64,000 nucleotides of DNA from NCBI RefSeq assembly GCF_004323185.1, contig NZ_NAPS01000002.1, forward strand, positions 1,709,878 through 1,773,877, given 5' to 3'. The first letter of the stretch is position 1. Every line of letters begins with the position of its first letter. The notes beneath the pieces were generated by a model that was given only the letters and a program-made list of their open reading frames with translations, did not search any database and had not been told where the DNA came from. Made by a program: the position numbers and the translations under genes. This document shows, piece by piece, positions 1 to 9,503 of this stretch. The stretch is from Westiellopsis prolifica IICB1. Its GTDB lineage: Bacteria > Cyanobacteriota > Cyanobacteriia > Cyanobacteriales > Nostocaceae.

Positions 1-333
1 AGAGTTTTTTTTGTAAAATTCAAGTGTTTGTTTATATATGCGAAAAGCAAATTGAGTTATCAGCCTTGCTTCGTTCAAATCTATAATGTTGGGGATATAA
101 CTATAAAAGGTTTTCGCTTGTATACATCCCATCTGGCAATTAATATCTAATAGATTTTTCATCAATCTAGCAGATGTCAAACCTCGTCCCTCTGGTGAAG
201 CTGTTGCCAATAAACTAGTATGAACATACTTGTCTAGTAAGACATGAGAAAATTCAAGTTTATAACGCCTTACCCAAAGTTTGAGCAAGCGTTCTACCGA
301 AGGAGTTTTAACAGTTTCTACTGTTTTGAGCAT
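1..333 (-). CDS. Partial hypothetical protein, 3' end cut by window edge
   Basis: An ATG at 331-333 on the minus strand opens a frame of 111 codons that runs to base 1 without a stop, so the C-terminus lies outside the window. The visible protein starts MLKTVETVKTPSVERLLKLW and is basic and mostly helical-looking, with no motif, signal peptide or membrane segment that I recognise. A long uninterrupted frame in AT-rich DNA argues that it is a real gene. Function unknown. Confidence 0.55.
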   Translation of the reverse strand, partial: MLKTVETVKTPSVERLLKLWVRRYKLEFSHVLLDKYVHTSLLATASPEGRGLTSARLMKNLLDINCQMGCIQAKTFYSYIPNIIDLNEARLITQFAFRIYKQTLEFYKKNS

Positions 334-621
334 ATATTTTTACTTTGGAGTTTCTTTTTTATTTTTCCGCACAATTAATCAAATTCATATGGTTAATAAG
401 GAGTATTTTTCTCCATAAATAAGTAAGTAATCTAAATGTACTGAATCACTATAATAAATTAATTTAAAATAATTCACTTGATTTTGTTGTTAAAATAGGC
501 AATTTCTCCGTTATTACTATTTGATAAACTTATTAGGACTATTGAATTGTTGATATAAACCGCTGATAAAGAAATTTCAATACTTTTAGTCAAAGCAATT
601 AGCCGGAAAATAAATTTTCGA

Positions 622-661
622 CTCAATACTTAAACCCATTAGAATGGGTTTAAGTATTGAG
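622..661. repeat. Perfect palindrome, 19-bp arms
   Basis: Arms 622-640 and 643-661 are perfect reverse complements around the dinucleotide ag. The core is taaacccatt / aatgggttta. The preceding segment (tagccggaaaataaattttc) recurs almost exactly at 61641-61660 before another aacccatt-type palindrome, so this is a dispersed repeat family. Confidence 0.85.
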
Positions 662-1279
662 CCCTAACCCCCAGCCCTCATTCTCCAAAATTGAGGGTTA
701 TGGGGATGGGTTGTGGATTCAATTCCATTTTCTACAGACGCGTAAACGCGAAATGGCTACTTGCACGCCTGTCGCTACGCGCCTATCGAAGGTAAGCAGT
801 TGGTTTCAAGGGACAGTAATCTAAAATCTAAAATCGAATATTGTATCCTGTTGATTCTTGCATCAACAAACACTCAGTCGTGGCGAAACAAAACCTGCTA
901 GACAAGGGTTTAAAATCTTTGATTTGCCAAATAGCCCGTGTCTCGGACTTGGTTTGTATAACCACACTGGGCGCACATTGCTAGGTCGCGGAATTTAACT
1001 TTATTATTTTTTAACTTTCATTCAGAGAACGTAGGAATTTTTCTATACAAACTCCTTCTATATTGCTAAATACACAAACTTTAGTTGTAATCCGGAAGAT
1101 TTAACAAAATTTTTGGTAAATAGTTTTTCCATACTTCATATATTTATGAACATTAATATCATAAAAGTAACAAGAGCTACAAAACAATATGCTATTTTAA
1201 TATAAAGACTTTTTTCATCTAGTAATTTCTAAGAATAGTTATTTGTGTAGCTAGTTAGTTTTTTGCATCTACCACTTTT

Positions 1280-1436
1280 TGACCAATTATTTCTTTATGG
1301 TACAAGCCCCTCCCCCATTCGCCTAATTTGGGATTTTGGATTGACGAGGCACGGGTGGCTCTCATAGCGTCGCCACATTGAGTGCCGTCCCCACGGACGG
1401 ATCCGCTTTCTTGTACCATCAAGGAATGATTGGTCA
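1280..1436. mobile_element. MITE-like element with 27-bp terminal inverted repeats
   Basis: The ends 1280-1306 (tgaccaattatttc...) and 1410-1436 (...gaatgattggtca) are inverted repeats agreeing at 24 of 27 positions, bounding 157 bp without an ORF. A copy of the right end (ttgtaccatcaaggaatt...) stands alone at 19455-19480. That is the layout of a non-autonomous miniature transposable element; the parent transposase is not in the window. Confidence 0.6.
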
Positions 1437-2219
1437 GTAAACTTGCTGATTAGTCGAGGTTTATTAGACCACTAGTTAGTATATGTAGTAGTGAAGAAAT
1501 AATAAAAAATTACCACTCATTAAAAAAATTGAAATGCATGTATGACAATACTTTGCTCTAAGATGAAACTTGTTATTTTTTTAGAATAAATTTTTTCAGA
1601 ATAGCTTATTTTTTGGTTAAATGTGTATTTTTTTACGCACTATATTAAGTTTAATTTGTTTTGTTGGTAAAGAAAATTAGCGGCTAAAAAGTAAAATTAA
1701 ATACCAAATATGTTAAATATGAAAAACGATTTTTAAAATTACCATTGCATATTATGAAAAATAGTTATAATTTTTATTGTGTCAGTAAACAGTTTTTTGA
1801 TAGCTAAAGACACTTCTTGAATGAGCTAATTAGGGCTTACTGTGAAAGTATTTAAATTTACAAAAATTTAAATACATATTCATATATCTTTTTGTATGGT
1901 AAAAAGTAATTAACTCCTGAAAATTTTTCAATTATTCAAGGATAGATATAACTTAGTTATCAAAACAAAAATTTTGCTGTTGATCATTAAAATGGCAAAA
2001 GTTAAGTGCATTTTTTCAGCTAGAATGTAAATCCTAAAAATTCATAAAAAATCATAAGATTACTTGATTGAACAGTGAAAATATTTTTTACTGAGTATTC
2101 ATCTTTTTTGTTGAATAAAAAATTTGTTTTTCATGGTGAAGATACTGAAAATAACAAATTAAATGGTATTTATTACCTTTGTAATTAAAATTACAAATTT
2201 ACATGGAGATATTGAGACG

Positions 2220-3659
2220 ATGCAATTAGAAGATTTGGCAACAATTGAAAATGTAGAAAGAGAAGCGTGGGAAGTTTTAGAAAAATCAATTATGTACTAT
2301 CAAGGTCGTCCAGTCGGGACAGTAGCCGCCATTGATAGTACAGTAGATGCACTCAATTACGACCAATGTTTTATTCGAGATTTTGTTTCTTCTGGTCTAC
2401 TATTTCTTATTCAAGGTAGAACAGAAATTGTTCGTAATTTTCTAGAAGTAACTTTAAAGTTACAACCAAAAGAGAATCAATTAGATGCCTACAAACCTGG
2501 ACGGGGAATGATTCCAGCTAGTTTCAAAGTAGTTGTATCTCAAAGTGGTGAAGAATATTTAGAAGCAGATTTTGGAGAACATGCGATCGCCAGAGTCACA
2601 CCTGTTGATTCATGTTTTTGGTGGATGATCCTGTTACGTGCTTATGTAGTAGCTACCAAGGATTATTCATTGGCATATCAAAGTGATTTCCAAGAGGGAA
2701 TCAGGTTAATTATGGAACTGTCTTTAGCGACACGTTTTGATATGTATCCTACCCTATTGGTTCCAGATGGTGCTTGTATGATTGACCGTCGTCTGGGTAT
2801 TTCTGGACATCCTTTAGAAATACAATCTCTGTTTTATGCAGCATTGCGTGCTGGGCGAGACTTGCTCATTTGCCAAGGTAATCAGGATATTGTTACAGCA
2901 ATTGATAACCGTTTACCTGTTTTATGCGCTCATATTCGTAAACATTATTGGATAGACTTAAATCGTCTCAATGCTATTTACCGCTACAAAGGTGAAGAGT
3001 ATGGTAAACAGGCTGTGAATGAATTCAATATATATGTAGATTCGCTTCCTTATGCTGAATTAGATCGGTGGTTACCAAAACAAGGTGGTTATCTAGCAGG
3101 AAATGTCGGACCATCACAAATGGATACCCGGTTTTTCACATTAGGAAACTTAGTTGCAATTATTTGTGATCTTGCTAGCAAAGAACAATCGCAAGCCATC
3201 ATGAATTTAATTGAGAAACGCTGGGACGACTTAGTCGGAGATATGCCGATGAAAATCACTTTTCCAGCTTTAGAAAATGAAGAATATAGAATTATTACTG
3301 GCTGCGATCCTAAAAATATACCTTGGTCTTATCACAATGGTGGCAATTGGCCAGTTTTAATGTGGATGTTGGCAGCAGCAGCGATTAAAACTAAAAGAAT
3401 ATACTTAGCAGATAAAGCAATTGAAATTGCCCAAGAACGTCTTAAAGATGATGAATGGCCAGAATATTACGATGGTACAAGAGGGCGACTGCAAGGCAAA
3501 CAAGCGAGAAAATATCAAACATGGACAGTTGCAGGATTTTTATTAGCAAAAGAATTGATTAAAAATCCCTCTTGTTTGCCACTAGTTAGCTTTGATCAAT
3601 TCGTAACACAACAGGTTTCTAGGGCTTGTGAATTTCAAATCAACAGCTTTGACGCTTGA
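2220..3659 (+). CDS. Alkaline/neutral invertase, GH100
   Basis: Hydrolyses sucrose to glucose and fructose in the cytoplasm; cyanobacterial GH100 enzymes (InvA/InvB of Anabaena) supply hexose from sucrose. The 479-residue product has the GH100 (alpha/alpha)6-type motifs: [10 protein letters not shown] and [10 protein letters not shown] near the N-terminus, CMIDRR with candidate catalytic Asp189, and EWPEYYDG with candidate catalytic Glu415. These match the Asp188/Glu414 pair known from Anabaena InvA. I start it at ATG 2220, preceded by GGAG at 2205-2208; an upstream in-frame ATG at 2163 adds 19 residues outside the family length. Monocistronic after an AT-rich spacer. Which of the invA/invB paralogues it is cannot be decided here. 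Confidence 0.93.
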   Translation: MQLEDLATIENVEREAWEVLEKSIMYYQGRPVGTVAAIDSTVDALNYDQCFIRDFVSSGLLFLIQGRTEIVRNFLEVTLKLQPKENQLDAYKPGRGMIPASFKVVVSQSGEEYLEADFGEHAIARVTPVDSCFWWMILLRAYVVATKDYSLAYQSDFQEGIRLIMELSLATRFDMYPTLLVPDGACMIDRRLGISGHPLEIQSLFYAALRAGRDLLICQGNQDIVTAIDNRLPVLCAHIRKHYWIDLNRLNAIYRYKGEEYGKQAVNEFNIYVDSLPYAELDRWLPKQGGYLAGNVGPSQMDTRFFTLGNLVAIICDLASKEQSQAIMNLIEKRWDDLVGDMPMKITFPALENEEYRIITGCDPKNIPWSYHNGGNWPVLMWMLAAAAIKTKRIYLADKAIEIAQERLKDDEWPEYYDGTRGRLQGKQARKYQTWTVAGFLLAKELIKNPSCLPLVSFDQFVTQQVSRACEFQINSFDA

Positions 3660-3746
3660 AAATGTTATCTTGTTAGTGGTTAGTTGGTAGTTGTTAATTA
3701 TGCCCAATGCCAACTTTCCGCATCTTCTTTGCGTCAATTCTAATTT

Positions 3747-4349
3747 TCATTTTTTCAAAACTAACTGGAAAGAATTCAAGTATCCATTAATAGTTTGAGA
3801 TAAAGTCTTCTGTTGTTTTTGAGTTGCGATCGCTATGACTTGATACAAACGTCCATCAGCAACATACATTCGGTTTTTAGTGATTTTACCACCAGAGTTG
3901 ACATACTCAATTTCTTTGCCGGGATGACCGTTTGAACTATTAATACTGCGTTGTCTAATTAAATTACTTTGGGTAGCTTTTACAGCCAGAGTTTGGGCGT
4001 TGTTAAGTATTAATTGGGGATTTGTCATTTGACCATAGCTATGGGGAAAGTCATTGTATGCGACTACGTAAGCCACTTCTTGGTTAGCTAGTTGACCAAC
4101 AAAGACTTGTAAGTTTATTTCCCCCATATAGGTCTTTTGAGTTTGGGTAATCGCTTTGGGCATTCCTGGCATTAAGACAGTGAAACTACCATCTGGGGCA
4201 GTGAATAGCTTCCATTCTGATTTAATTGGTTTATTTCGAGCTGGTTTGGTTGGGGAAAGGGGGCGCTGGGGGGGACGCGCCTCGACACGAGTAAATCCGC
4301 TACATAGTAAGGTTACAGTAATTAGGGACAACAACACTCTTTTTGTCAT
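3747..4349 (-). CDS. Secreted conserved hypothetical protein
   Basis: A 200-residue protein with a signal peptide (hydrophobic LLSLITVTLLCSGF, likely cleavage after VEA near residue 24), then a proline-rich linker (PPQRPLSPTKPARNKPIK) and a compact domain beginning EWKLFTAPDGSFTVLMPG. That domain opening resembles cyanobacterial periplasmic proteins with a PsbP/Mog1-like fold, but this is resemblance only. Probably periplasmic or thylakoid-lumenal. It converges with the invertase gene and lies downstream of glk on the same strand, 121 bp away. Function unknown. Confidence 0.8.
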   Translation of the reverse strand: MTKRVLLSLITVTLLCSGFTRVEARPPQRPLSPTKPARNKPIKSEWKLFTAPDGSFTVLMPGMPKAITQTQKTYMGEINLQVFVGQLANQEVAYVVAYNDFPHSYGQMTNPQLILNNAQTLAVKATQSNLIRQRSINSSNGHPGKEIEYVNSGGKITKNRMYVADGRLYQVIAIATQKQQKTLSQTINGYLNSFQLVLKK

Positions 4350-4470
4350 AGTTTTTGCTTTTACACGTGCTGCTATTACGTAGATTGATAGGTTTGTTAT
4401 AACTTAACAAAATCTTTAGAAGCACCCGTGAAAATGTGTAAAAAGGGCATTGTTACCCTAAGTGTATATA

Positions 4471-5496
4471 CTATAACCTAGAAGCGTAAATAGCAGCACC
4501 AATTAAGCCCACTTGTTGATTTATGACAATATGTACTGGTATTTCTTCTAACAAGGAGCGCATTCTACCTTTATGGGTAAAGTTGAACAAAAACTCACCT
4601 TTTTGAACTAAAGACAAGATTTTTGGGGCTATACCACCAGCAACATATAAACCACCATAAGGAAGGAGTTTGAGGGCAAGATTACCAGCTTCAGCGCCGT
4701 AAGCTTCTATAAATAACTGTATTGTTTGTTCACTGAGGCGATCGCTTGCTTGTAAAGCAGCATTACCAATGACTGCACCCGGATCAACGCTTTTTTCTGG
4801 TTTCCCTGCTTCTTGTTCCCAAGTTCTGACTATTTCAGCAATTTCTGGTGATTCGTTGCTAATTTTGCGATCGCGTAGAAATTGGTAAATAGAAACAATT
4901 CCTAAACCAGAAACTACCCGTTCCACAGAAACGCGCTGGATACTGTGTTTATCCAACAGATATTTCAGCAGTTGAAACTCTAACTCAGTACGAGGGGCAA
5001 AATCAGCATGACCACCTTCAGAAGGAAAAGCTTGATAAAATTTTCCCTGTTTGATTAAAAATCCTTGCCCTAAACCAGTACCAGCACCAATAATCCCAAT
5101 GGGTGCATCTGGGTTTGGTTTCCCAGCTTGAAGTGTATAAAAATCCTGGGGTTCTAAACCTAGAATGCCATAGGCAACAGCAGTAAAATCATTGATTAAA
5201 GACACATAATTGATACCGAGTTGTTGTTGTAAACGTTCGGCGTCCAGAAACCAAGCCAAATTAGTCAGCTTGGCAGTATTGTGAACTACAGGCCCAGCGA
5301 TCGCAAAACAAGCTTTTTCCGGTATGGGTGTGTTAGCTGCGGTTAAAAATTGCTGTACTATTGGCACTAAATCAGGAAAATCCCCACTGCGATAACGCTG
5401 TTCATACACTGTACGTAAAACAGGTGCTTCTGTTTCTTCCATCACTCGCAGAATGGTTTTTGTGCCGCCAATGTCTCCTGCTAGTAGTAAAGTCAT
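4471..5496 (-). CDS. glk: Glucokinase
   Basis: ATP-dependent phosphorylation of glucose to glucose-6-phosphate. The 341-residue protein has the N-terminal phosphate-binding motif GDIGGTKT (residues 7-14), the catalytic aspartate in LINDFTAVAYG (Asp103), the adenosine motif GAGTGLGQG (137-145) and the EGGHADFAPR motif (160-169) of the bacterial Glk family (COG0837), which lacks the ROK zinc motif. Length is as expected. With the invertase 1 kb away on the other strand it could channel sucrose-derived glucose, an inference from proximity only. Confidence 0.95.
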   Translation of the reverse strand: MTLLLAGDIGGTKTILRVMEETEAPVLRTVYEQRYRSGDFPDLVPIVQQFLTAANTPIPEKACFAIAGPVVHNTAKLTNLAWFLDAERLQQQLGINYVSLINDFTAVAYGILGLEPQDFYTLQAGKPNPDAPIGIIGAGTGLGQGFLIKQGKFYQAFPSEGGHADFAPRTELEFQLLKYLLDKHSIQRVSVERVVSGLGIVSIYQFLRDRKISNESPEIAEIVRTWEQEAGKPEKSVDPGAVIGNAALQASDRLSEQTIQLFIEAYGAEAGNLALKLLPYGGLYVAGGIAPKILSLVQKGEFLFNFTHKGRMRSLLEEIPVHIVINQQVGLIGAAIYASRL

Positions 5497-5510
5497 AAAT
5501 ATATATGGTA

Positions 5511-5543
5511 GTAGTTAGTAGTTAGTAGTTAGTAGTTAGTAGT
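5511..5543. repeat. Heptanucleotide tandem repeat (gtagtta)
   Basis: About 4.7 copies of gtagtta between glk and the histidine phosphatase gene. Short tandemly repeated heptamers are characteristic of filamentous cyanobacterial spacers. Confidence 0.8.
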
Positions 5544-5574
5544 CACCACCAAAAATACATTTAGTTATTATCCA

Positions 5575-6222
5575 TCAATTAAACCGAACAAATTCCTCTA
5601 CCTGCGTTAAGTGGGAAGTATCTCCCTTGAGTTCAAGAAACCATTCTGGATGTTGACGTACAACTTTTACTAAGCTACATAAAGATGCTTTAACTTCCGT
5701 TACAGCAATTTCACCAACAAGTCCCATAGCTGCACCTAGTACAGATGCACCATGTCCCACTAGCAAAATATTGTCTGGAGAATATTCTGTGGCTAGACAT
5801 CTAGCAGTTTGTCCGGAACGCGCCCGTACTTGTGGATGAGTTTCTGGATACTTAGCAGCAATGCGGGGCGTGTAGCTAGTATCTATTCTGGGAAATAGTC
5901 CAGCCAGAGCAGGAATAGAAAGCCTTTCTGGTTCCTCTGTCATCCAAGCAGGATTGAGCCATTCACTTAAACCTGCTTCTAGTTTAATTGGTAAATCCAG
6001 AACTTCTGCAACAGCGTTTGCCGTTTGTACGGTTCGCAAGAAAGGCGAAGCAAAAATATGGGCAATTTTTTCTTTCTTGAGACGGTTAGCTAGTTGTTTG
6101 GCTTGTATAAAACCATCTTCAGACAAAGGGGGATCATAACGTCGTTCGGCGGTAAGAAACCAATCAGGGTTAACAAAATCAAGGCGGTTAGCGTGTCTTG
6201 CTATCCAGATGATTTGACTCAT
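5575..6222 (-). CDS. Histidine phosphatase (phosphoglycerate mutase-like) family protein
   Basis: A 215-residue cytoplasmic phosphatase-superfamily protein. The catalytic histidine motif is RHANR (residues 9-13, His10), followed by the second phosphate-binding arginine in SPFLRTVQTA (Arg63), the acid GLSEW (Glu86) and the second histidine in LVGHGAS (His157), which completes the branch-2 active site. The substrate cannot be told; the divergence from classic RHGE proteins resembles the TULA/UbaSH3-like group rather than a glycolytic mutase. I start at ATG 6222; an upstream GTG at 6246 would add eight residues. Stands alone. Confidence 0.88.
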   Translation of the reverse strand: MSQIIWIARHANRLDFVNPDWFLTAERRYDPPLSEDGFIQAKQLANRLKKEKIAHIFASPFLRTVQTANAVAEVLDLPIKLEAGLSEWLNPAWMTEEPERLSIPALAGLFPRIDTSYTPRIAAKYPETHPQVRARSGQTARCLATEYSPDNILLVGHGASVLGAAMGLVGEIAVTEVKASLCSLVKVVRQHPEWFLELKGDTSHLTQVEEFVRFN

Positions 6223-6460
6223 GGGTTGATTGCCAAGCGGATACACTTTTTTGACTGCAAAGTAAATATCATCTCATGTTCTCTGACTGCTGTATTGGTG
6301 GATCAATCAATCAACCAACCCACCTGCCAGCCCTGTATTTGTTTTTCTGGTATCTACCAATTTATCTTGACTTTGATTCCTCAAAATTCTAAAGTTTTAA
6401 AAAAACAATTGCAATAAATTCGCATAAATACTGATAATAATTCCTAGTGGAGAAAGACAA

Positions 6461-7435
6461 ATGAGAGTCACAAAGCAGGGTGTGTTGGGTGTAAGTGTGG
6501 CATCTGTAGCCCTTATGGGTTTGATTGCTAGTACCTTTGGAGAAAAGTCAGCGATCGCCAATCTCATTCCCAATCAAAAAGAACAAACCTTACTCGCCCA
6601 AGGAAAGACAAATGAATTAGTAGTAATCTTTCCTAGTCGTTCTGACTCTACAGATTTGCAAAATAAAGCCAATGCTGTAGCGACATTTTTGTCTAAAGAG
6701 TTAGGAGTTCCAGTCAAAGCACAGATTGGTGATGACACCGCAGCAGTAGAAGCTTTAAGAGCCAACCGTGCTGATATCGCTTTCTTGAGTAGCCGTCCAG
6801 CGTTGAAAGCTGAACAATTGGCAAATGCTCGCTTGTATCTGGCTGAGGTTCGTTCCACTTATTCGGGTAAATATACTTATAACTCAGTGTTTGTTGTTCC
6901 CAAAAATAGCCCTTTTCAAACTCAGTCTACAGCTAAAGCCACTTTGTCACAATTGCGCGGAAAAAGAATGGCTTTTACTTCTCCCACTTCTGGATCTGGA
7001 TTTATTTTCCCCACTGGTGAACTTGTGAAACAAGGACTTGTAGAAAACCGCGATCGCTTGAATAATTTCTTTGGACAAGTTACCTATGGTGGTAATTACA
7101 GCAAAGCCATACAAGCTGTGTTACGTGGTCAAGCGGATGTAGCTGCGGTGTCAGAATATGCACTAAATCCTCCGTACATTACGGAAGCAGAAAAGAATCA
7201 AGTGCGAATTCTTCACAAAATATCCGGCGTTCCTGCTCATGGCGTTGCTATTGATGATGACGTTCCCACCCCTACACGCGACAAAATTATCAACGCTATG
7301 CTGCTATTGAATCAGCCACAAAACAACCAATTGCTACGTAACTTATATAACTCTACAGAATTGGTCAAAGTTGACCATAACCAACATCTAGCACCTTTAC
7401 GCAATGCCCTGCAACTAGCAGGAATTCAGCCGTAA
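6461..7435 (+). CDS. phnD: PhnD-type ABC transporter substrate-binding protein
   Basis: Periplasmic binding protein for phosphonate, phosphite or a related oxyanion. The 324-residue product has a signal peptide (about residues 1-33, cleavage near SAIA), then the PhnD fold: LVVIFPSRSD, FLSKELGVPV, AVEALRANRADIAFLSSRPAL, and the conserved hinge region FTSPTSGSGFIFPTGEL. A GGAGAAAGACAA leader precedes the ATG. It heads an apparent phnD-phnC-phnE transport unit, although 260 bp of repeats separate it from phnC. No phosphonate lyase or phosphite dehydrogenase is present, so the substrate is unresolved. Confidence 0.9.
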   Translation: MRVTKQGVLGVSVASVALMGLIASTFGEKSAIANLIPNQKEQTLLAQGKTNELVVIFPSRSDSTDLQNKANAVATFLSKELGVPVKAQIGDDTAAVEALRANRADIAFLSSRPALKAEQLANARLYLAEVRSTYSGKYTYNSVFVVPKNSPFQTQSTAKATLSQLRGKRMAFTSPTSGSGFIFPTGELVKQGLVENRDRLNNFFGQVTYGGNYSKAIQAVLRGQADVAAVSEYALNPPYITEAEKNQVRILHKISGVPAHGVAIDDDVPTPTRDKIINAMLLLNQPQNNQLLRNLYNSTELVKVDHNQHLAPLRNALQLAGIQP

Positions 7436-7440
7436 ACATT

Positions 7441-7695
7441 GGGCATGGGGCATGGGGCATGGGGCGTTGGGCATTGGGGAGCCAGTGCGTTGCGGAGGTT
7501 CCCTCCGTTGTAGCACCTGGCGTCATTGGGAAGAGACTTGTCAAATAATTCTCCTCACACTTCCCACACTTCCCACACCTCCCACACTCCTAGACGCGAT
7601 GAATCGCGTCTCTACATTACTCCCCACACTTCCCACACTCCTAGACGCGATGAATCGCGTCTCTACATTACTTCCCACACTCCCCACAATTCCCT
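7441..7695. repeat. Repeat-filled spacer between phnD and phnC
   Basis: Begins with tandem ggggcatggggcat-like decamers, then a gttgcggaggttccctccg fragment, then two 41-bp copies (7581-7621 and 7632-7672) of a unit holding the palindrome agacgcgatgaatcgcgtct, embedded in ccacacttccc low-complexity runs. Related agacgcg/cgcgtct palindromes occur at 40077, 30748, 34154, 36233 and 51443. No gene is supported here. Confidence 0.8.
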
Positions 7696-8427
7696 ATGCA
7701 TCCCGCTATTGAGTGTCACAATCTAAAAACAGCATACTCACTATCTCTACAGCGTCCCATTTTGAATGGGATTAGTTGCCAAATTGATCATGGTGAGTTT
7801 GTGGCTTTGCTAGGACTTAATGGCGCGGGTAAATCTACGCTGCTGCGATCGCTTGTTGGATTAGTACCCTTAGAGCAGGGAAGTATCAATATTAATGGTG
7901 TGCCGATTAATCCTCGTACTTTAACGCAAATTAGGCGAGACATCGGGATGTTATTTCAAGGTGGGGGATTAATTCCCCAACTCCCAGCAATTGATAATGT
8001 TTTGTGCGGGAAACTAGGTACACGCACAACTTGGCAAACTCTGTTTGGTTTTCCGAAACGCGATCGCCGTCAAGCGTTGGAGATATTAGAACAATTGGGT
8101 TTAAGAGGACAAGCTGATCAAAAAACGAGTTTACTGAGTGGTGGACAGCAACAACGGGTAGCGATCGCTCGTGCTTTAATTCAATCTCCCCAAATTCTTT
8201 TAGCTGATGAACCGATTACAGGTTTGGATGTTATGGCTTGTAAACAGGTGATGGATACTTTATCTCAATTACATTCTCAGCAAAGGATAACCATTGTCAC
8301 AGTTTTGCACGATTTGGGTATAGCAGCAGAATATGCTCAACGAGCGATCGTTTTAGATAATGGACGTGTTGTTTATGATGGTCATTGTGAAAATTTGCAA
8401 GCTCAGTTTTCTGTGATTAAAAAGTAG
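7696..8427 (+). CDS. phnC: PhnC-type ABC transporter ATP-binding protein
   Basis: The cytoplasmic ATPase of the importer. The 243-residue protein has Walker A GLNGAGKST (40-48), Q-loop MLFQGGG, signature LSGGQQQR (147-154), Walker B ILLADEP (167-173) and the H-loop VLHD (His205), all intact. Sequence style and gene order with PhnD and PhnE identify it as PhnC. It is separated from phnE by a single base, so the two are surely co-transcribed. The start ATG lies directly beside the low-complexity repeats and has no obvious Shine-Dalgarno sequence. Confidence 0.92.
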   Translation: MHPAIECHNLKTAYSLSLQRPILNGISCQIDHGEFVALLGLNGAGKSTLLRSLVGLVPLEQGSININGVPINPRTLTQIRRDIGMLFQGGGLIPQLPAIDNVLCGKLGTRTTWQTLFGFPKRDRRQALEILEQLGLRGQADQKTSLLSGGQQQRVAIARALIQSPQILLADEPITGLDVMACKQVMDTLSQLHSQQRITIVTVLHDLGIAAEYAQRAIVLDNGRVVYDGHCENLQAQFSVIKK

Positions 8428-8428
8428 A

Positions 8429-9217
8429 ATGAAGTATTTTGTAATTTTCTGGAAGCGTTTTGCTTGGCTGAGTCCCCTACTGATATTCTGCTTGATAGTA
8501 GCTATTTACGCTTGGGCTTTGCGGGGTCTGAAGGTAGATTTTGAACTTCTAAATAATAGTTGGCCTTACATAACTGATTTTATTTCTAGATTATTTCCAC
8601 CAGACCCGGCTGTTTTAGATATTGCTATTCAAGCATTAGTTGAAACAATACAAATGTCTTTGTGGGGGACTACCTTAGGAGCAATTCTTTCTCTACCAAT
8701 TGCTATTGCTAGCGCCCATAATGTTGCCCCTGTTTGGTTACAATGGTTGGCTAATCTCTTACAAAATATCGTGCGTTCGGTTCCTTCGATTATTTTGGGT
8801 TTGATTTTTGTCGCAGCAACCGGACTGGGTGCGCCTGCTGGTACTTTGGCTTTAAGCATCTATACGATTGGCTACCTTGCCAAGTTTTATCAACAAGCGA
8901 TCGAAGCAGTAGACTCTCGCTCTATAGAATTTTTGCAAGTTACGGGAGCATCAAGATTACAAACAGCGCAATACGGCATTTTACCCCAAGTCTTGCCTTT
9001 GGGCTTAGGATATACACTGTGGATGTTTGAGTACAATATTCGCGCTGCTTCTGTGTTGGGTGTCGTTGGAGCGGGTGGTATTGGCTTTCAGTTAAAAAGT
9101 TATATAGATGGCTTTGAATATAACAAAGCAACAACCATGATGTTGGTATTATTGATAGTCGTGACGATCATAGATTTCTTTAGCAGCCAGTTACGTAAAC
9201 GCCTTGATTCTATGTAG
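8429..9217 (+). CDS. phnE: PhnE-type ABC transporter permease
   Basis: The inner-membrane permease of the importer: 262 residues with about six hydrophobic segments and the EAA-type loop EFLQVTGASRLQTAQYGILP, which docks on the PhnC ATPase. The ATG follows the phnC stop after one base. The unit encodes one permease only, so it probably acts as a homodimer. No downstream partner follows; the next spacer carries gggcattggg repeats. Confidence 0.92.
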   Translation: MKYFVIFWKRFAWLSPLLIFCLIVAIYAWALRGLKVDFELLNNSWPYITDFISRLFPPDPAVLDIAIQALVETIQMSLWGTTLGAILSLPIAIASAHNVAPVWLQWLANLLQNIVRSVPSIILGLIFVAATGLGAPAGTLALSIYTIGYLAKFYQQAIEAVDSRSIEFLQVTGASRLQTAQYGILPQVLPLGLGYTLWMFEYNIRAASVLGVVGAGGIGFQLKSYIDGFEYNKATTMMLVLLIVVTIIDFFSSQLRKRLDSM

Positions 9218-9503
9218 AAAGTTATTGGGCATTGGGCATTGGGCATTGGGCATCGGAAAGAGACTTATTCAATAATTCTCCCGTGTTCTCTTTGTTTGTC
9301 TTACCAATTTTTAAATATCAAAACATCACTGTTTTAAGAATTTAGATACTGTAGAAAAACTAGGTTAACTGTCAACTAAGTACATTTTTATATCAAAAAT
9401 TCACAGATTTTACTTAATTCTTGCATTTATCTTTATAAAAGAACCTTGCTAGTTAGTAGATAGTGATCAGTAGTAAATAACTAATAACCATTAATTATTA
9501 AAT

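Larger units (their letters stand above)
334..2219. other. Long AT-rich spacer, no gene recognised
   Basis: Nearly 1.9 kb without a convincing gene. It holds a perfect 19-bp-arm palindrome (622-661), fragments of interspersed repeats with gcgtaaacgcg-like and gtcgctacgcg-like words (about 730-800), and a MITE-like element (1280-1436). On the minus strand around 900-1000 a short open stretch reads MCAQCGYTNQVRD, which looks like half of a zinc ribbon, but it has no credible start or extent. From about 1440 to 2160 the DNA is very AT-rich and probably holds promoter sequence for the invertase gene; no specific site is called. Confidence 0.5.

Noticed and set aside
890..1000. Short frame reading MCAQCGYTNQVRD, like half a zinc ribbon
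   Set aside because: About 20 codons, stop directly upstream, no partner cysteine pair; insufficient for a gene or pseudogene call.
7549..7562. CTCCTCACAC string like the core of the Yfr1 small RNA
   Set aside because: No flanking stem-loops and it lies in a run of similar cacacttccc repeats, so chance similarity.
7452..7726. Two overlapping ORFs with TLPTLPT/TSHTSHT repeats
   Set aside because: They translate ccacacttccc and agacgcg repeats in the phnD-phnC spacer; low complexity and no leader.
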